A stretch of 64,000 bases of DNA. It comes from Climacteris rufus (Eukaryota > Chordata > Aves > Passeriformes > Climacteridae). The stretch lies in the NCBI GenBank assembly GCA_013398175.1, contig VZRZ01003221.1, forward strand, positions 62,001 through 126,000, given 5' to 3'. Under the pieces are notes generated by a model. It was not told where the DNA came from. It ran no database searches and worked only from the letters and a program-made list of their open reading frames with translations. Positions 46,451-59,650 of the stretch are shown here, one piece after another (within the stretch, counting starts at the first letter, position 1; the number at the start of each line of letters is the position of its first letter). The translations under genes were made by a program, and so were the position numbers.

Positions 46451-48605
46451 TGGCCAATGCCAGCCAAGTCACAGCGACTCAAGAAGGATGGAGACTGAGC
46501 TAAATTCTCCTCTGCTTTCTAACTCTTAAATGAGACTGTGCAAAAATCCTCTTGCTCATCTTGGGGACTGCAGGGAGCTGCTCTGGATCAAGACCCTCAA
46601 GACTGCATCTGCTCTTGCTTGTCTCTAAACTACAGCTTTATTAGCACAGGGTTTCTCTTCTGGCTGAGAGCTTATCCACGAGAAACACAGCTCCAATCAG
46701 CCATGGAACAATGTCCCCCTGACATTTCAGGGGGAACTCACAAAGCCATTGGGACCCAGCAGCAGCACTTTGTGGTCAGGGCACAGAGATGAGCTGTAGG
46801 AAACCCGTCTGCCTCTCCCACACCAAGCAGAAGAGACATGTCCCACCACACAAGGAAGTCTCCCAGCTCCCAGGTCATCCTCTCTTTGGCTCCTGGCTAT
46901 TCAAAGAACCTGTGGAAAGTGGAACAACTCAAGCACAAGGGACTGAGTGTAACCCACCCCCGGGAGCGCAGGGATGCAGTCATGACACAGCGGAGGAGCC
47001 TGAAGATGTGGGTTTCCCTCAAATGGTGAAGCTCTGGGCTCTGCGTGGCCCACATCCTGCAGCAGGAGGGGCACAGACACCTGGGCTGCTGCTGAGGAGC
47101 AGATAAGGGGCTCCTTCCCATGCCAAACTCCCTGCTCGGTTTTGCTGCCAGGAGGACAAACCGATGGGTACCTCCAGAGGGAAGGAAACGGGGGCACAGC
47201 GATACCCGACACACCTTAAGCAGAGAGCAAACAAGAGAGAGGGGGGTGAGCAGATTTATGGCTGTGACCTTGAGGCTTTCAGCACCTCTTCCCTATACAG
47301 GGGGTAGTGTTCTTTGACAGAGTTGCAACACTGCAATAACCTCCTACACTCAGTAACAGAGGGTGGGGGCGTGCCTGTGTGCTCAGAAATAAAAATCAAG
47401 CATTAAACTGGTGAGAATGATATATTAAAAAAAATATGCAGATGAAAAGCAATAAGATGAGAACAGATTTTCACAGGGATTGCCTGCTCTTTGCCGTTGG
47501 GTCAGTGTATTTGCCCAGCACATAAACAACATTGCTCACACAACTCACGAGGAAATATGACCGGCAGTGCAGGCTGCCTGGGTGGGGAGATATTCTTGTC
47601 CTAAGGCCCAAAAGAGGAACAAAAATTACTGAGCAGAGAGCATAGGTGAAAGGCAAGCCAAAGGAAGGCAGCTCTGGGGCAGTGTGGGGAAGATGGGCCA
47701 GTTGCTCCGTCGGTGAAAGCAAGAGCAGAGGGAGCAGCCCAGAGAGATGGGGAGTGGGAGACAGGAGCAGGAGCCAGAGATGAAGAGAGTGGAAGAAGAG
47801 ATGAGCCTGTGGTGCTACAATGAGGAGAGGAAGAGTAGGAGGAAAGCTGAGCTGAGATGTGAGTAGAACCTGCTCAACCCAGAGTTTTAAATGTCAGCAT
47901 GAAGAGCTTGACCTAAAGTGGAAGGGAAGAGAGCGGGGTGGCAGTGGAGGGAAGGGGCAGCCCCGCAGGCAGGGAGGGCACTGGCACTGCTGGGTGTTCC
48001 AGGTGACCTGCTGTGCCCAGCACAGGGTGAGGGCAGATGCAGAGGCGAAGGGAGGTGTCAGTGCAGGGCTCCCGGGGTGGTGGGAGACATTCTGACATCC
48101 CTGGGCGCTGTGACGTGGGAACAAACGGCCCTTTCAGGGACCTCGCAGTAAACAGGAAGGAGAAGATAAAGCTGCAGCCAGAGAGGCCACTTGGTTTCGA
48201 GGGAGATTTCTTCTGTCTTGGAGAGACCAGGGTGTGCTTGCAGCTAAACAGGCAAGCCTGAGGGAAACACAGCCCATGGATGGAGGGGAGAACCCACTGG
48301 CTCCTTGCAAGCAGGTCTGTGCCAGGGAGCACCAGGGTAGAGTGATGTGGAGGAGTGTGGGTGCAGCTCCCCACTCTGTCTGTCACGTTGGCACCTTCTC
48401 CATCCTCAGATCCTACTGCCACAAGCCTTCCTGATCTCAGCCCCACAGGAGGAGGACCCCCCTGAGCATTTTGAGATGAGCTTCACACATCCCAACCACC
48501 AGAGGAGAAGGTTTCCCTGTGATGAGCTGTTCCAGGGAGCTGCCATCACAATGCACTGGCAATGCTGCTCTCACCTTGGGCTGGCTTCTTCTGCTTGCTC
48601 AACTC
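46451..48605. other. Intergenic with a purine-rich tract
   Basis: 47720-47960 is strongly purine-biased on the plus strand (AGAGGAGGAAGAG-type words). No gene recognised. Confidence 0.5.
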
Positions 48606-48680
48606 CCATCCCATCCCATCCCATCCCATCCCATCACATCACATCCCATCCCATCCCATCCCATCCCATCCCATCCCATC
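48606..48680 (+). repeat. (CCATC)n pentanucleotide satellite
   Basis: About fifteen copies of CCATC, interrupted twice by CACATC variants near 48634-48645. It is a simple tandem array, probably polymorphic in length. Confidence 0.97.
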
Positions 48681-51600
48681 TCACTTTATCCTATCCCACC
48701 TTCATGATGAGACCAGCAGCCATGGGAAGAGCTGGCTGCACTAAAGCAGCAGCAGCAATGGAAAGGAGATGCCAGAAAACACAAATTGAAGGTGCACCAG
48801 GAAAGTGAGAACAGATTGGGGTGCAAATGCCTGACCTCGGGAAGCACATCCCTGTTGGGCCACATCCCCATCCCCGTGTCCCAGTGCCCCTGTGGAAGGA
48901 GCCAGGTGAGGTGTGCTAAATGATGCCACGTGGAAATCCCACTTTAATGGTTCTGAAGCCCAGTCGCACAGGGCCTTTCCTTGAGTCCCCATGCAGATTT
49001 GTTCTCTGCCGCTGGCAGTGAGGGCTGCTGTCAGCACGTCTGTCCTGGCAGGGGAGGCAGGGCTGCGGTGCCTCCCTCAGCCCGCGGTGTAACCCGAGCC
49101 GGGGCGGGCAGGAGAGTCCTTGTCTGGCTGCACTGCCCTCACCCCCGCTGGCAGCCAGCACAGATAGCCGAGGGGAAGTGTTGGTTTTCCAGCACGGATT
49201 ATTTTTGTAAGGATTCCTATCCCTTGTGAGTCACTGGAGGTTTTTCCGCTGACTGCAAGGAATGAAATCCATATCACTGAGATATTCGAAAAATGTGTGC
49301 AGTGGTCAGGAATGCTGCTTTATCAGCTTTTAGGACACCATTTGGTGGTAAGGCAACTTTGATTGGAGTGAAGATACAGCTAATTGCAATTTAAAGGCCA
49401 CATCTTCAAGTGAAACACAACAGCTTTCTCTGTCTGAAAGATCTGTGTTATCCCAGAGGAAAATGCATGTTTAGCCCACTGGGGCTTAGCTAGATCCTTT
49501 TGTCCAGGAGAAGCCTATGAAGTTGTGTTTCAGTGCTGGATGGCCATGATTCCACCGTGGATTCTGTATAGGGAGGCCCTTTCCCAGAGCTCACAGTGGG
49601 ATAAAATCAGCCACAGCAGCACCGTGGGCAGCACGGTTTGGGAGGAGAGAGTCCCTTCCTCCCGGCTTCCCAGATGTCAGCAGTGGAGCACTTCCATCCC
49701 ACACTGCCAGAATAGCAGATCAAGATATTCTCAAACAAATAGACACCAAGTAAAAGCAAAGTTCAGGGTTTTACAGATCAGCAGTGTGCCTGCAGCTGAA
49801 GAAATTCTCTGTGTGATTACTGCACAACTTTAAAATAGCCAGTCTGGGGGAAAGGGCTGCATTTACCTACAAATACCCATTTTTCTGCAAAGAGAGTGCT
49901 TTGTTGGGGCTTTCTTGGAAAGAACCCTCCAGCCAGCTCATCCCAACCATCACATGGGAAGGATTTTCAAAACACACTAATGTGCATCGAGATGGAGACA
50001 CTAAGTGCTGGTTTAGAGATTCTAGAGAAGGTCAAAACCCTGTTTAACTTCCATTAATGTCACTCCAGTCCCTTTTGACACTACCAAATAGCAAAGGGAA
50101 AAAGAGAAAAATGAAAACAATCTTAAAAGCTTTTCAAAAATACCACATTCCTAAGGAAGAAGGCATTTGCTTTAGAGTGGCTTTAAAGGGAAAAAAAGTG
50201 CGAAAGAACAAAGATTTCTTCGCTGATTCCCAAATCATAGGCTGGGCCTGGGGACGACTGAGATGTGATTCAGTGCTTGTTGGACACTGATACCAACTGA
50301 GTGCCCTTAGCACTGCTGATGTGGGCAACAGAGATGGTCAGTGGGGAGCATGGGGGGCGGGAGATGTCCCCTGGTCCCCCTGCACTCCGGGAGCAGCACA
50401 GGGGCAGCAGGCAGAAAGTCAGGATCTGTGTTGCACAGCAGAGCAAAGGCTTGCAGAGAAAGGCCACAAGATCCTGTCCAGAAGGAAGAGAAGCAGTGGC
50501 CTGAAGCTCAGAGAGACCACAACTGCTTTCTGCAATGCATAAATGTCACACGGTGTTTAAAATACTTGATCAGCCTTGTCCAGCCAACTCGGCTCTGGCA
50601 ATAAACACACTGTTCTGCTTTTTAATGTGTTTCCCTCAAACGATGCTCTAGCAACCGTGTTCAAAAAAGCTCAGCAGTTGAAGTTCAAGATTTATTTTAA
50701 CTTTTCAGAAAAACAAAACCTCAGAATCAAAACAAAAAGAACCAGAAGGGACTGTGGGAAACTTTTTCCTAGATAAACGTGAAGTTAGATTATTTTGCTC
50801 TTTCCACCCATCCCCAGGGCTGTTGGGATGCCACCGGGAGAGGAGGGAGGATGTGTGGTCTAATGAATAACAGGGCCAGAGGAGTCTGAGCCCAGACATT
50901 ACCAACACACCTCGGGCAAATCGCTAATTGCCTGTGACTTATTCCCATTTATCCGGGGGGCAGCAGCTCACTCCCGGGAATGCGGTGAGCATTTAATCAA
51001 TTAGGGCTTGATTGCTGCTTTGAAATCCTGGCTTCCAAAACATTCGGGGTAATTGCAGAAAGTCCTTTATTATTCCCAGCAGCAGGGCCCACGACATGCT
51101 TGCACACAAGGATCAGACCCTCCCCGAGCCTGGCTGGACTCCCTGCCCATCTGGGTGACCTGCTGAGGTGGTGGGTCAGGGCTACACTGCCCATCACTGG
51201 CTGGAGCTGGCTGTGAACCCCCCCAGACAGAGCTGTGAGACATGGCCTGCAGGCAAGCTGAGCACAGGCAGCCAGGGAACGGTGGCAGTCGTCACACTGA
51301 TGGGAGAGGGCAGCCAGTTTGTCACTCCATCCCTGGGGGATGGCACTGGAAGGGGGCTGGGGACATGGCTGTGCTCCTGGGAGGAAGGAAGGGGCTTGCC
51401 TTGGAGATGGGGAGAGCTGGAGGTGGAGATGATGGAAATGGAGATGGAGATGGAGCAGGCTGACTGTGACCAATGGAAATGTCAGTGCCCTTTAACTAAA
51501 GCCTGTCTGCACTCTGCAGAGCGTTGCTTCCAAAACACTCAGCCTCATGAAGGGCCGGAGGCAGCGGCGAGCTCTGAGCTGTCCGGTGCCCCTGGCAGCA

Positions 51601-54600
51601 CCCATCCCCTCAGCTCCCCGCTAGGGGAAGCAGGACCACCCTCAGGGACCCTGGCTGCTATCCCAGGCCCCAGAGGAGTGACACCATGCCCCCTGCACAG
51701 CCCCCGTGACGGGATGCAGCGCAGCCAGCATGCAGCCGCGGGGCTGGAATGGGGTCGTCCGTCAGCTGTGTGGAAGGAAGCCAAGGGAAATTTTTTTAGG
51801 CGTCTCAGATGAGAAGGAGGTTCGCTTTCTTTACTAGATAAGGCATTTTCCATCTAAGTAGGACATTTCAAAATGTCCCATTTCCAAACAAGCCTTTCTA
51901 AGAGGCCTGAGCAAAAACAAAGTGTCAGAAGCCATTGGTTCCAGCTCCTCCTGCCTCAGTTTTGACCCCACTGGCCCCACTTCCCTCTTTGCCTTCTTTC
52001 AAGGAAGAAAGAAAAATGTTGAAATTGGCAGGCTGCCAGCAGGACTGAAATGTCATTTTCCAGCAGCCTTGGTGGCCACACCAAACCCTGCAGGGCCCTA
52101 TTGCAGGAGGGGGTGTGACCCATGGGGACAATCCTGTGGCACCACAGGGCTGGTGGCTGCAGCCACTGCCAGGCTCTGCTGGGGACCCAGGGGCTCCTGG
52201 AGGTGGCACCAGGTGAGATGGATTTTGTACCCACCTACAGAACCAGAGGAGTTGTGTGGACTAGGAACACTATGGGGGCACCCTTCTCTTCCACTGGGGA
52301 TTGCTCACCCTGGAGGGTGTTGGAAGAGAGCTGATGGCTCCAGAGGGCTTGATCCTTTTTCCCCTCTAGCTTTGTGCTGTTTGTTGTTGAAATCAATGAC
52401 CCCTGGCTATGGTTTCCCATCTTCTGTATGACTGTCACCCGCCTTCAAAGCTGGCACCCAAGTGCCCGACCTGCCTGGGGCAGCCTCATGTTGAAAAGTG
52501 CCCAGGAGGAGGACCCCTCTATCTAGTAGGAGATGTCCTATGTGACATTTTTGCCATGGTCCACCATGTCCAGAGGACACAGCCAGGTTCAGAGCCTGTG
52601 CTGGTGACTCAGCTAAACAATTACTGTGGCTGAAGCTCTCCCTGTGCTCTGCATTGAAGCGAGGAGCCGGTGACAGAGGCCTCCAGGCCCGATGGCATCC
52701 ATGCTACACCACACATGGCTGGGCTCAGGGTAAACCAACCTTTCCCAGGAAGCTGTTGAGCCAGGAAAATGCTGTGCCTCCTGAGAGCAGGGATAAAGCC
52801 TCTCTACTTGCAGGCAAGGCGAGGCAATGTGGTGGAGCTCCAGAGAAGCAAAGACCCCGCTGCTGCTGGTCGGTTTATGGCAGTGACACCTCTTGGGCTG
52901 TCAGGAGGTGCCAAAACTCTGTGTGTGCCTTTGAAATGCCATAAACGCCATTCTCCACCTTTGCCAGGCAAGATGGAGGAGCATAACAGCTTCCCCTACT
53001 GCATCTCTGCCTTTGTGCCAATCCTTGCTCCTGCTGACCTGTGCAAAAGCCTTGTGAGGCAGCCTTGGTAGGGCAAGAGTTTGGTGGCTCCATCACCTCA
53101 GCCCTCAGCCTGTGTGGGTGCAGGAGCCAGGAGAAGCTGGTTGGGATCTCCTGGAGAACTGTCAGCTCTCTGTGGAGGGCACAGCAGGAAAACACTACTG
53201 ATTCATGTTTCCCTATGAATGGCGTTGCCACACGACTGAAAAAAGTGGAAGTGGAATGGTGTAGAGGCTGTGTCAAGATCTTCTCCCCATGTTTCCCCTC
53301 CCCCCACCCTCTCTAGCTCATTCCAGGTCCTGTCTGTTGGGATTCACTTATTTCTCCCTCTTACCATGGTGGAAGAGGTGTGTTTTAGAATGGATTCTGT
53401 TCCCTGATAGCTTTAGCAGTGATTCCCCAAGGTACAGAGGTACTTTTTCCAGCAACACTCTTTACTCCTGCAGCCAAGCCAGGACCCCTTCGCAGGCAGG
53501 ATCAGCACCAGGACCTGTCAGAGGGAATCCCTGTTAGGACCATTTTGTGCCATTCCCTCTCCCTCAAGAAACCTATGTCTTGCCAGAGCCTGGGGTGCCT
53601 GGGGGATGTCTGTGCTGCACTGTCCTGGGGAGAGGCACAGCCCCTGTATGAGAATGGAGGTATCTGGATTGCCTGGAAAACAGCTGGGGGTTTGAATGAA
53701 TCCATAGGAACAAATCCATAGGAGCGCCCCCACACCTCTCCCTTCCATGCCCCACCCTGTACAGTGTCCCAAAGCTCTGTGTCCGTGCTCGTGCACTCTG
53801 AGATGTTCACCAGGCTGCAGTGAGACTGAACTGAAATGTCCTTAAAAGCCTTTAAGGGGTGTCACTTCACAGCAAAATCACAGTGGGGCGAAGGAGCCCA
53901 AGTCCTGTCTTGTCATCCTCCTGTGTAGCGAGCAGACAACAGAGATTTGAAAAAGTGGTGATGAAAAGCCCCCTCACAAACCCCAAGGCACTGAAGGATG
54001 CTATTTTCCATCAGGAAAGGTGCTGCCAGCCTGCTAACCTGGGGAGAGGACATTTACCACCCACAGTGTCACCCGTAGGGCTGCCACCCCAGGCTGGAGG
54101 CGTCCCCTCCCAGCTGGAACAGAGAGCCATGTCCTGCCCCCTCGGATAACCGGCCTGGGAGGGGCCAAATCCACTGTGATCCCACCAGGAGATAATGCAG
54201 GGAGGAGCCCACTGCCCTCCCTGGGAAGAGACCATGTTCCCACAGTGTCCAGGTCAGCACTATAAAGCCACTCCTCAGGGAAGATTAATAATTTAGGAAT
54301 AAACTGGAGCCTCTATTGTGTTCTGAGCAGGCTGTTGTATTTACTTATCACGACAATGTCTGAGCCCTTTCCTGCAATGCACTCAGCTATCTGATGCACA
54401 TTTGGCATGTTCTCTTGTCCTGTCCCCAAAAAGAGAAGTGCTAGCCTTCCCTAAATTCTTGGACAGCCAGAGACCCTCACTCAGGTGCTGGACACCTGTC
54501 TCAGATAACAAGATAATCCTAATACAGACCTTCAGAGTAAGGTCTAAACCCAAACTAGTCATGAACAGCAGCCACTCATGGCCAATTGAAAGCTTAGAAA

Positions 54601-57600
54601 CACAAACCTTTGAAGACAGAAGGGTTGCCAATTAATTTGGAATCTCTCTTTGCAATCCGAGATTTGTTGAACCCACATAGACCACTGGGACCAATTTATA
54701 CTCTTCAGTTCTCCTCAGTGATTCCTGGAACTGGTCTGGGATAGCTTTTCCTGGACAGGCCTGTGCGCCAGCACCCCTGTCCCAGAGTGCACATGTGACT
54801 CAATTAATCAGTTTTGGTTGAGGAACCCAGGAGCAGACGCAGCGCTTTTTCACAGCTGTCAGTAATACCAGATAGATTTTCTGTGAAAACCAAGAGTGTC
54901 GTGAAAATGTTGATATTCATCTCATGTTACAGCAAGGGGTAATAACACACAGCACAGCTCAGGAGCAAGACCCACGCTGTGAACACACGAACAGCCAGGG
55001 ATTAAGAGGGAGACATCCTTACCTTCCTGTCAGCTAAACCGAGGGGCTGCAACTTCTATGGAAAATGTTTAACAAGAAAGGAAATAGTGGTTGAAATCCA
55101 ATTTAATCTGCATTCAGCATCTTTCGCGAAACCAGCACGTTGAGAGATCCCTTCTGAGAAGCCTTGCAATGGGATGACCCAAAGCTGGCTGTTTTACAGG
55201 AATACACAGCGCGTGGCACAGTCTCTCCATTAGCTGGATGAAGGGAACAGCTTAGTCACTGTTAGGGGAACCATTCACGGAGAGATGAAACCTTCACCTC
55301 CTGTTGCAACAGAGGAGTTGTTGTTTTTAACTTGCCCACCACTTATGTCACTACTTGTGCGTGGCAGGCAGCTCTCCCCCACTTCCCAGCTAGCTTTCCG
55401 TGTCACTGAGTCACACCATTGGTGTCCCTGTGGGGAGGTGCCCAAAAATGAGTATCTTTGCAACAGGGAACGTTGCAAATACCTTGGCTGAGCAGCCACT
55501 GCGGCACAAGGGAGAACATATTCATGGGGGATGATATCTGGGGAGTGCTGCAGTCTCTTACTGAAACTGCAGCTCTTTACAAGCAGCACAAAACTCCTCC
55601 AGGGGCTTGGCTCAGTGGCCGTGAGGCAAATGCCTTTCCCCAGAGGCCAGCTGAAAATTCTCCTATGATCAAAGAAGGCTCATGCTGATCCCAGTGGGTT
55701 TTTACTCAGGGGCTAAGGGTCTGGGGTTAGGTTTGCAGAGGAATTAAGGTGCTACTTCTGTGCAGGAGCTGAGGGTGGGGCCGTCCTGTCAAAGCCTTCC
55801 TGGCAGCAGCAGCCTTGTGTCCAAGGTTTTGAGCACTGAGGCCTCTGAGTGAAGGGATTCAAACCAGCATTTCCCAACCCATGACTGGGCCATGGCTCAG
55901 AGCAGGTCAGAAGAGATGATCTCATTCCCTCCTGCTGAAGCTGTTCCGCTTGACACAGATAAATTAAGTATTGATGCAAGTATTGATTACTGTTGTGCTA
56001 CGTATTGGAAAACTTAACCTCATCCTTTCGTGGACGTTTTTCCATCTCACTGTAATTAGGTGCCCAGGAGGATCCTCTTCCCAGGCTGTGTTTTCACTGT
56101 GTCCTGTGGGTCTAGCCCAGGGCTGGTGGGCAGGGCAGCAGGAGAAGGCCCCATTGCCTTGGTGAGCATAGGGACAGCACTGCCAGGACAAGCAGTGGCA
56201 TCCAGGACACAGTGACAGCAGTGCCACCAGCAGAGCCCACACCTGAGGGCTGCCGGTGCTGGACTGCGCTTAGGGGCTGTGCTTGAAGAACACGGTGAGT
56301 TTGAAGAGCTCTAGGAGGATGTTTCTAAGGGAAAGCTGTGGTCTGCAGGCACCTTTTGAAAACATCTTAATGCTTTTGCATTTTGGAAGCTGTTCATGTG
56401 TGGGATGCAAGCAAAGTGGAGTCAAAGAGTCCTACAAATACTAAAGCTCCCAGACCAGAGCAGAGCAAAACAGTTCTTCCCACTCTGTGGTTTGATCTAT
56501 GTCCTTTTCAGATTTTGCTCTGAAGCACAAGGGTAATACAGGTCTTACAACAGAGAGACATTTCCAGTAGAAATTGAGGAGTTTCAGTAAAAATTACATA
56601 CAAAAAAATAGCTTCATGTCTATGAGGCAAAATTAAAAGCAAATATATTTTTAGTAGAAATAGCTGATGGATCTTTAGAGGGAAAGTAGGCTTTCCAATG
56701 AGATTTCTGTTAAGGTACCCTTTGTCAGAGGTGAATCTGCCTGGGCCACTCCCAAAGATAACAACAACCTGCCCTGTGCTTCTGACCTGGTGCCATTGAT
56801 AATCTCTGGGCTTTTTCAGATAAGTCATGGGGCTGTGTCCCAAGTCATTCGCTGGCACAGGGTGCATTGCTTCAGAAACAGGCAGCGAACAATAGGTCAG
56901 ACAAGAAGTGTCCCGTGTTATTCACAGAGAAAACAAAACTCAAATAGGACAGGTTTTTGTATCATGTAAGCTAAAGCGCCACTGTCTGTCAATAAAGTCA
57001 TCCCTGAGTAATTGCTGCCACCGAGGGAGCCAGGCCAGACATTTTGCAGTTTATCAGCCTCTCTGTAGGATGAATATTTGTACACGGTAGAGCTTTTTAT
57101 TTCCCTTTTTTTTTTAACCTTTCCCGAAATCAACTGAGAAGTGCGTGATTTCTCACTGAAAACGTCACCACGTTCTGCAGTTCTGCCAGAATCAATAGAC
57201 TCCAGCAACGCCTTTGCTGTGGAGATGTGTTAGTGAAGCGGACTCACCGCAGTCTGTTTGTAATGCTTTCGGTGTGTGCGCTCTCGCTGGAGAAGAGCGG
57301 GGAGAGGGAGATGAAACATGAACAGAAAATGCATTTTACATGACACCTTATCCCACCCAGAAGCAGAGAAGCACTTAAAGCTCACAGTTCCTCTCTGGGT
57401 AGTGCTCCTGTCATCAGCTTAAAGCAACATTGCCTAAAGAGGCATTTATCTTCGGGGCTCTCTATCAGATTCCTTTCTGATTTTGCTACAAGTGTGTTCC
57501 TCGCTTTTTATGCCATACATGGTTAAAGGGAATCTTTGTTGCTTCTCCACAGGTTACAGCAAGGTCAGGCCTGAGCACTGTGCATCCTTTCATGTCCTAA

Positions 57601-58159
57601 ATATTGGACACTTAATCCCAAAGGCTCTGTCCTGGAGGTGGAAATGCACCTACAAGGACACCTTCTCTCCAGTCTGCCCACAAAACCCGGCAGCCACATG
57701 GGGTTTGAGGCAGAAATGAGCCAGTGTCTTCCTGCTTTAGGCTTACATTCAAAGCCTGGTGAGAAGAGATTTCTGCTTGTGCTGACCTATCCCAGTGAGT
57801 TCTGAGACAGGTTAAACAACCAAACCCTGCAGTGACCAGGGTGGTGGTCCCAGCTCTGGCCACACAAGGTCCTCTTGTCAACTCACAGCCCTGTTCAGGT
57901 TCCCCAGGGTGTGCAGGTTTGTCTTGTTTGCTGGACATTTTGACAACAATCCCACAGAACTCACACATATTAATTTGCAGTCCAGTAAAAGGGGAAGGCA
58001 AATTTCTGCTGCCTTTGGTTCATCCCTTGGTGAGTGTTGGCTTCCCTAAGGTGGCAGAGGAAGGTGTTGTGATTTAAGTGTTCAATAGTTTATTTGCTCT
58101 GGCCCATCAGACAAAAATTAGGGCCTTGGTGAGCAACATCAACCATTTCATTACAGGTG
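48681..58159. other. Intergenic; no gene recognised
   Basis: Includes a GGAGAT-type imperfect repeat at 51423-51457 inside a chance open frame. GC-richer stretches lie at 51540-51760 and 52100-52330. Homeodomain-core-rich stretches lie at 49200-49420 and 50920-51080. No exon recognised on either strand. Confidence 0.5.
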
Positions 58160-58575
58160 TTTGCTTCAGGTTGCTCCAACCTGACCTTGAACACTTCCAG
58201 GGATGGGGAATCCACAACTCTTCTGTACAACCTGTTTCAGTGTCTCACCACCCTCACCGTAAATTTTTTTTCCCAACATCTCATCTAACCCTACTCTTTT
58301 CATTTAAAGCCACTGCCCCTTGGTCCTATCACTACATGCCCTTTCAAACAGTCCCTCTCCAACTCTCTTGTAGCCCCTTTATGCACTGTAAGGCCACAGC
58401 TGGGTCACCCAGAAGCCTTCTCTTCTCCAGGCTAAACAGCCCCAACTCTCTCAGCCTTTCCTCATAAGGGAGGTGCTCCATCCCTCTGATCATCTTCATG
58501 TCCCTCTTATGGGCTCCAACAGGTCCATGTCCTTCTTGTGCTGAGGACTCCAGCGTGGGGTCTCACGAGAGCAGA
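58160..58575 (-). repeat. CR1 LINE, minus orientation
   Basis: Contains CCTTGAACACTTCCAGGGATG, CAGTGTCTCACCACCCTCAC, CCTTCTCTTCTCCAGGCTAA and GTGCTCCATCCCTCTGATCA in the CR1 order. The 3' terminal piece is missing, so the copy is internally truncated on its 3' side. Confidence 0.93.
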
Positions 58576-59509
58576 GAGGCAGAAATTAGAATTATGATCC
58601 TCCACTTGAGGAGACAGAGGAATGACCTGTGTTGACAAAAGATCTGAAGAAAGAAATTAAGAGAAAAGAAAAACGCCATGCATGCTTGAAAACCTGCCTG
58701 TTCCTCAGCTCTCAGAGCTTCTGCACCTCCTTGAGGTGAGAGCTTGATTGATTCCTCCAGTGGCAGGAGAGAAGATGACCAGGGAAAATGATAAATACTC
58801 TTGACTCCAGCTGGTGAATAGTTGTGGGCTTGTACCTCATGAAGTTCAGGAGTCTGACAAACAGAGGCTCCTTTGCTGTTTGTGGCACACAAACAGCTGT
58901 TTGAGAGGAGAAACATCTCTGCAGCTGATGCATCTGCCGTAAAAGTCATACCTAAATGTTAGGGATTTCTGGCAGTAGAATCCCTTCTGTGCCACAGCTG
59001 TCTGAGCGAGGCTGAGTGCAGACTCACACCCCTCTGTTTCATACAAATGCCCGTAAATCTGATAAAGAAGGCAAAATCTACACCAGGCTAACTGAATTAG
59101 CTTTAATTAAGTCACTTCTCATTTACACCTGTGAACCCAGGAGAAAAATCAAGACCTGTACTATCTATTTTACCCTGTCATGGTTTTGTAGCACTGGAGA
59201 AGCTTAATACACACTAAACCAGGGACAAATGCCTGTGAACAACTTTATGGGTAAATGGTTACATTCTGGGCTGGTTATAGTGGTGTAAGTCAAGAGAGGC
59301 AGCATTACCAATGTGGCACATCTCCAGTGCTGATCTGACACATATTTTGTATTCACACTGAGGAAAGAGGGAGCAAAAAATGTCTGGGGCCATTGGCCAA
59401 ACAGCAAATGAGCTCAGACATCCCTGCTCCATACCCATTTGCAGAGGATAACACTCCCAGCAACTCCAGTTATTCACCCTGTGCAGCAGGCTCCAAAATA
59501 GAAGAGTGT

Positions 59510-59650
59510 CGCAGAATATTTCAGGTTGGAAAAGACCTCCAAGATGATCGAATCCAACCTTTGATCAATCACCACCTTGTCAACTAAACCATAGCCCTGA
59601 GTGCCACATCCAACCATTCCTTGAACTCTTCCAGGGACAAACCTTTTAAG
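59510..59650 (-). repeat. CR1 LINE 3' end, different subfamily, minus orientation
   Basis: Begins with GAATATTTCAGGTTGGAAAA, then GACCTCCAAGATGATCGAAT. It ends with TTGAACTCTTCCAGGGACAA. The wording differs from the copies at 32550 and 58160 and suggests a CR1-F-like branch. Confidence 0.85.

Noticed and set aside
38457..48116. Scattered TGACGT half-sites (38457, 40513, 40732, 48111)
   Set aside because: Half-sites are expected by chance at this density. Nothing ties them to SIK1 except distance of 7-16 kb.
51168..51812. 214-codon open frame on the plus strand
   Set aside because: Low-complexity composition, including a Glu-Met run made by a GGAGAT-type repeat. No recognisable domain, no splice context. 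Likely a chance ORF in GC-rich DNA.
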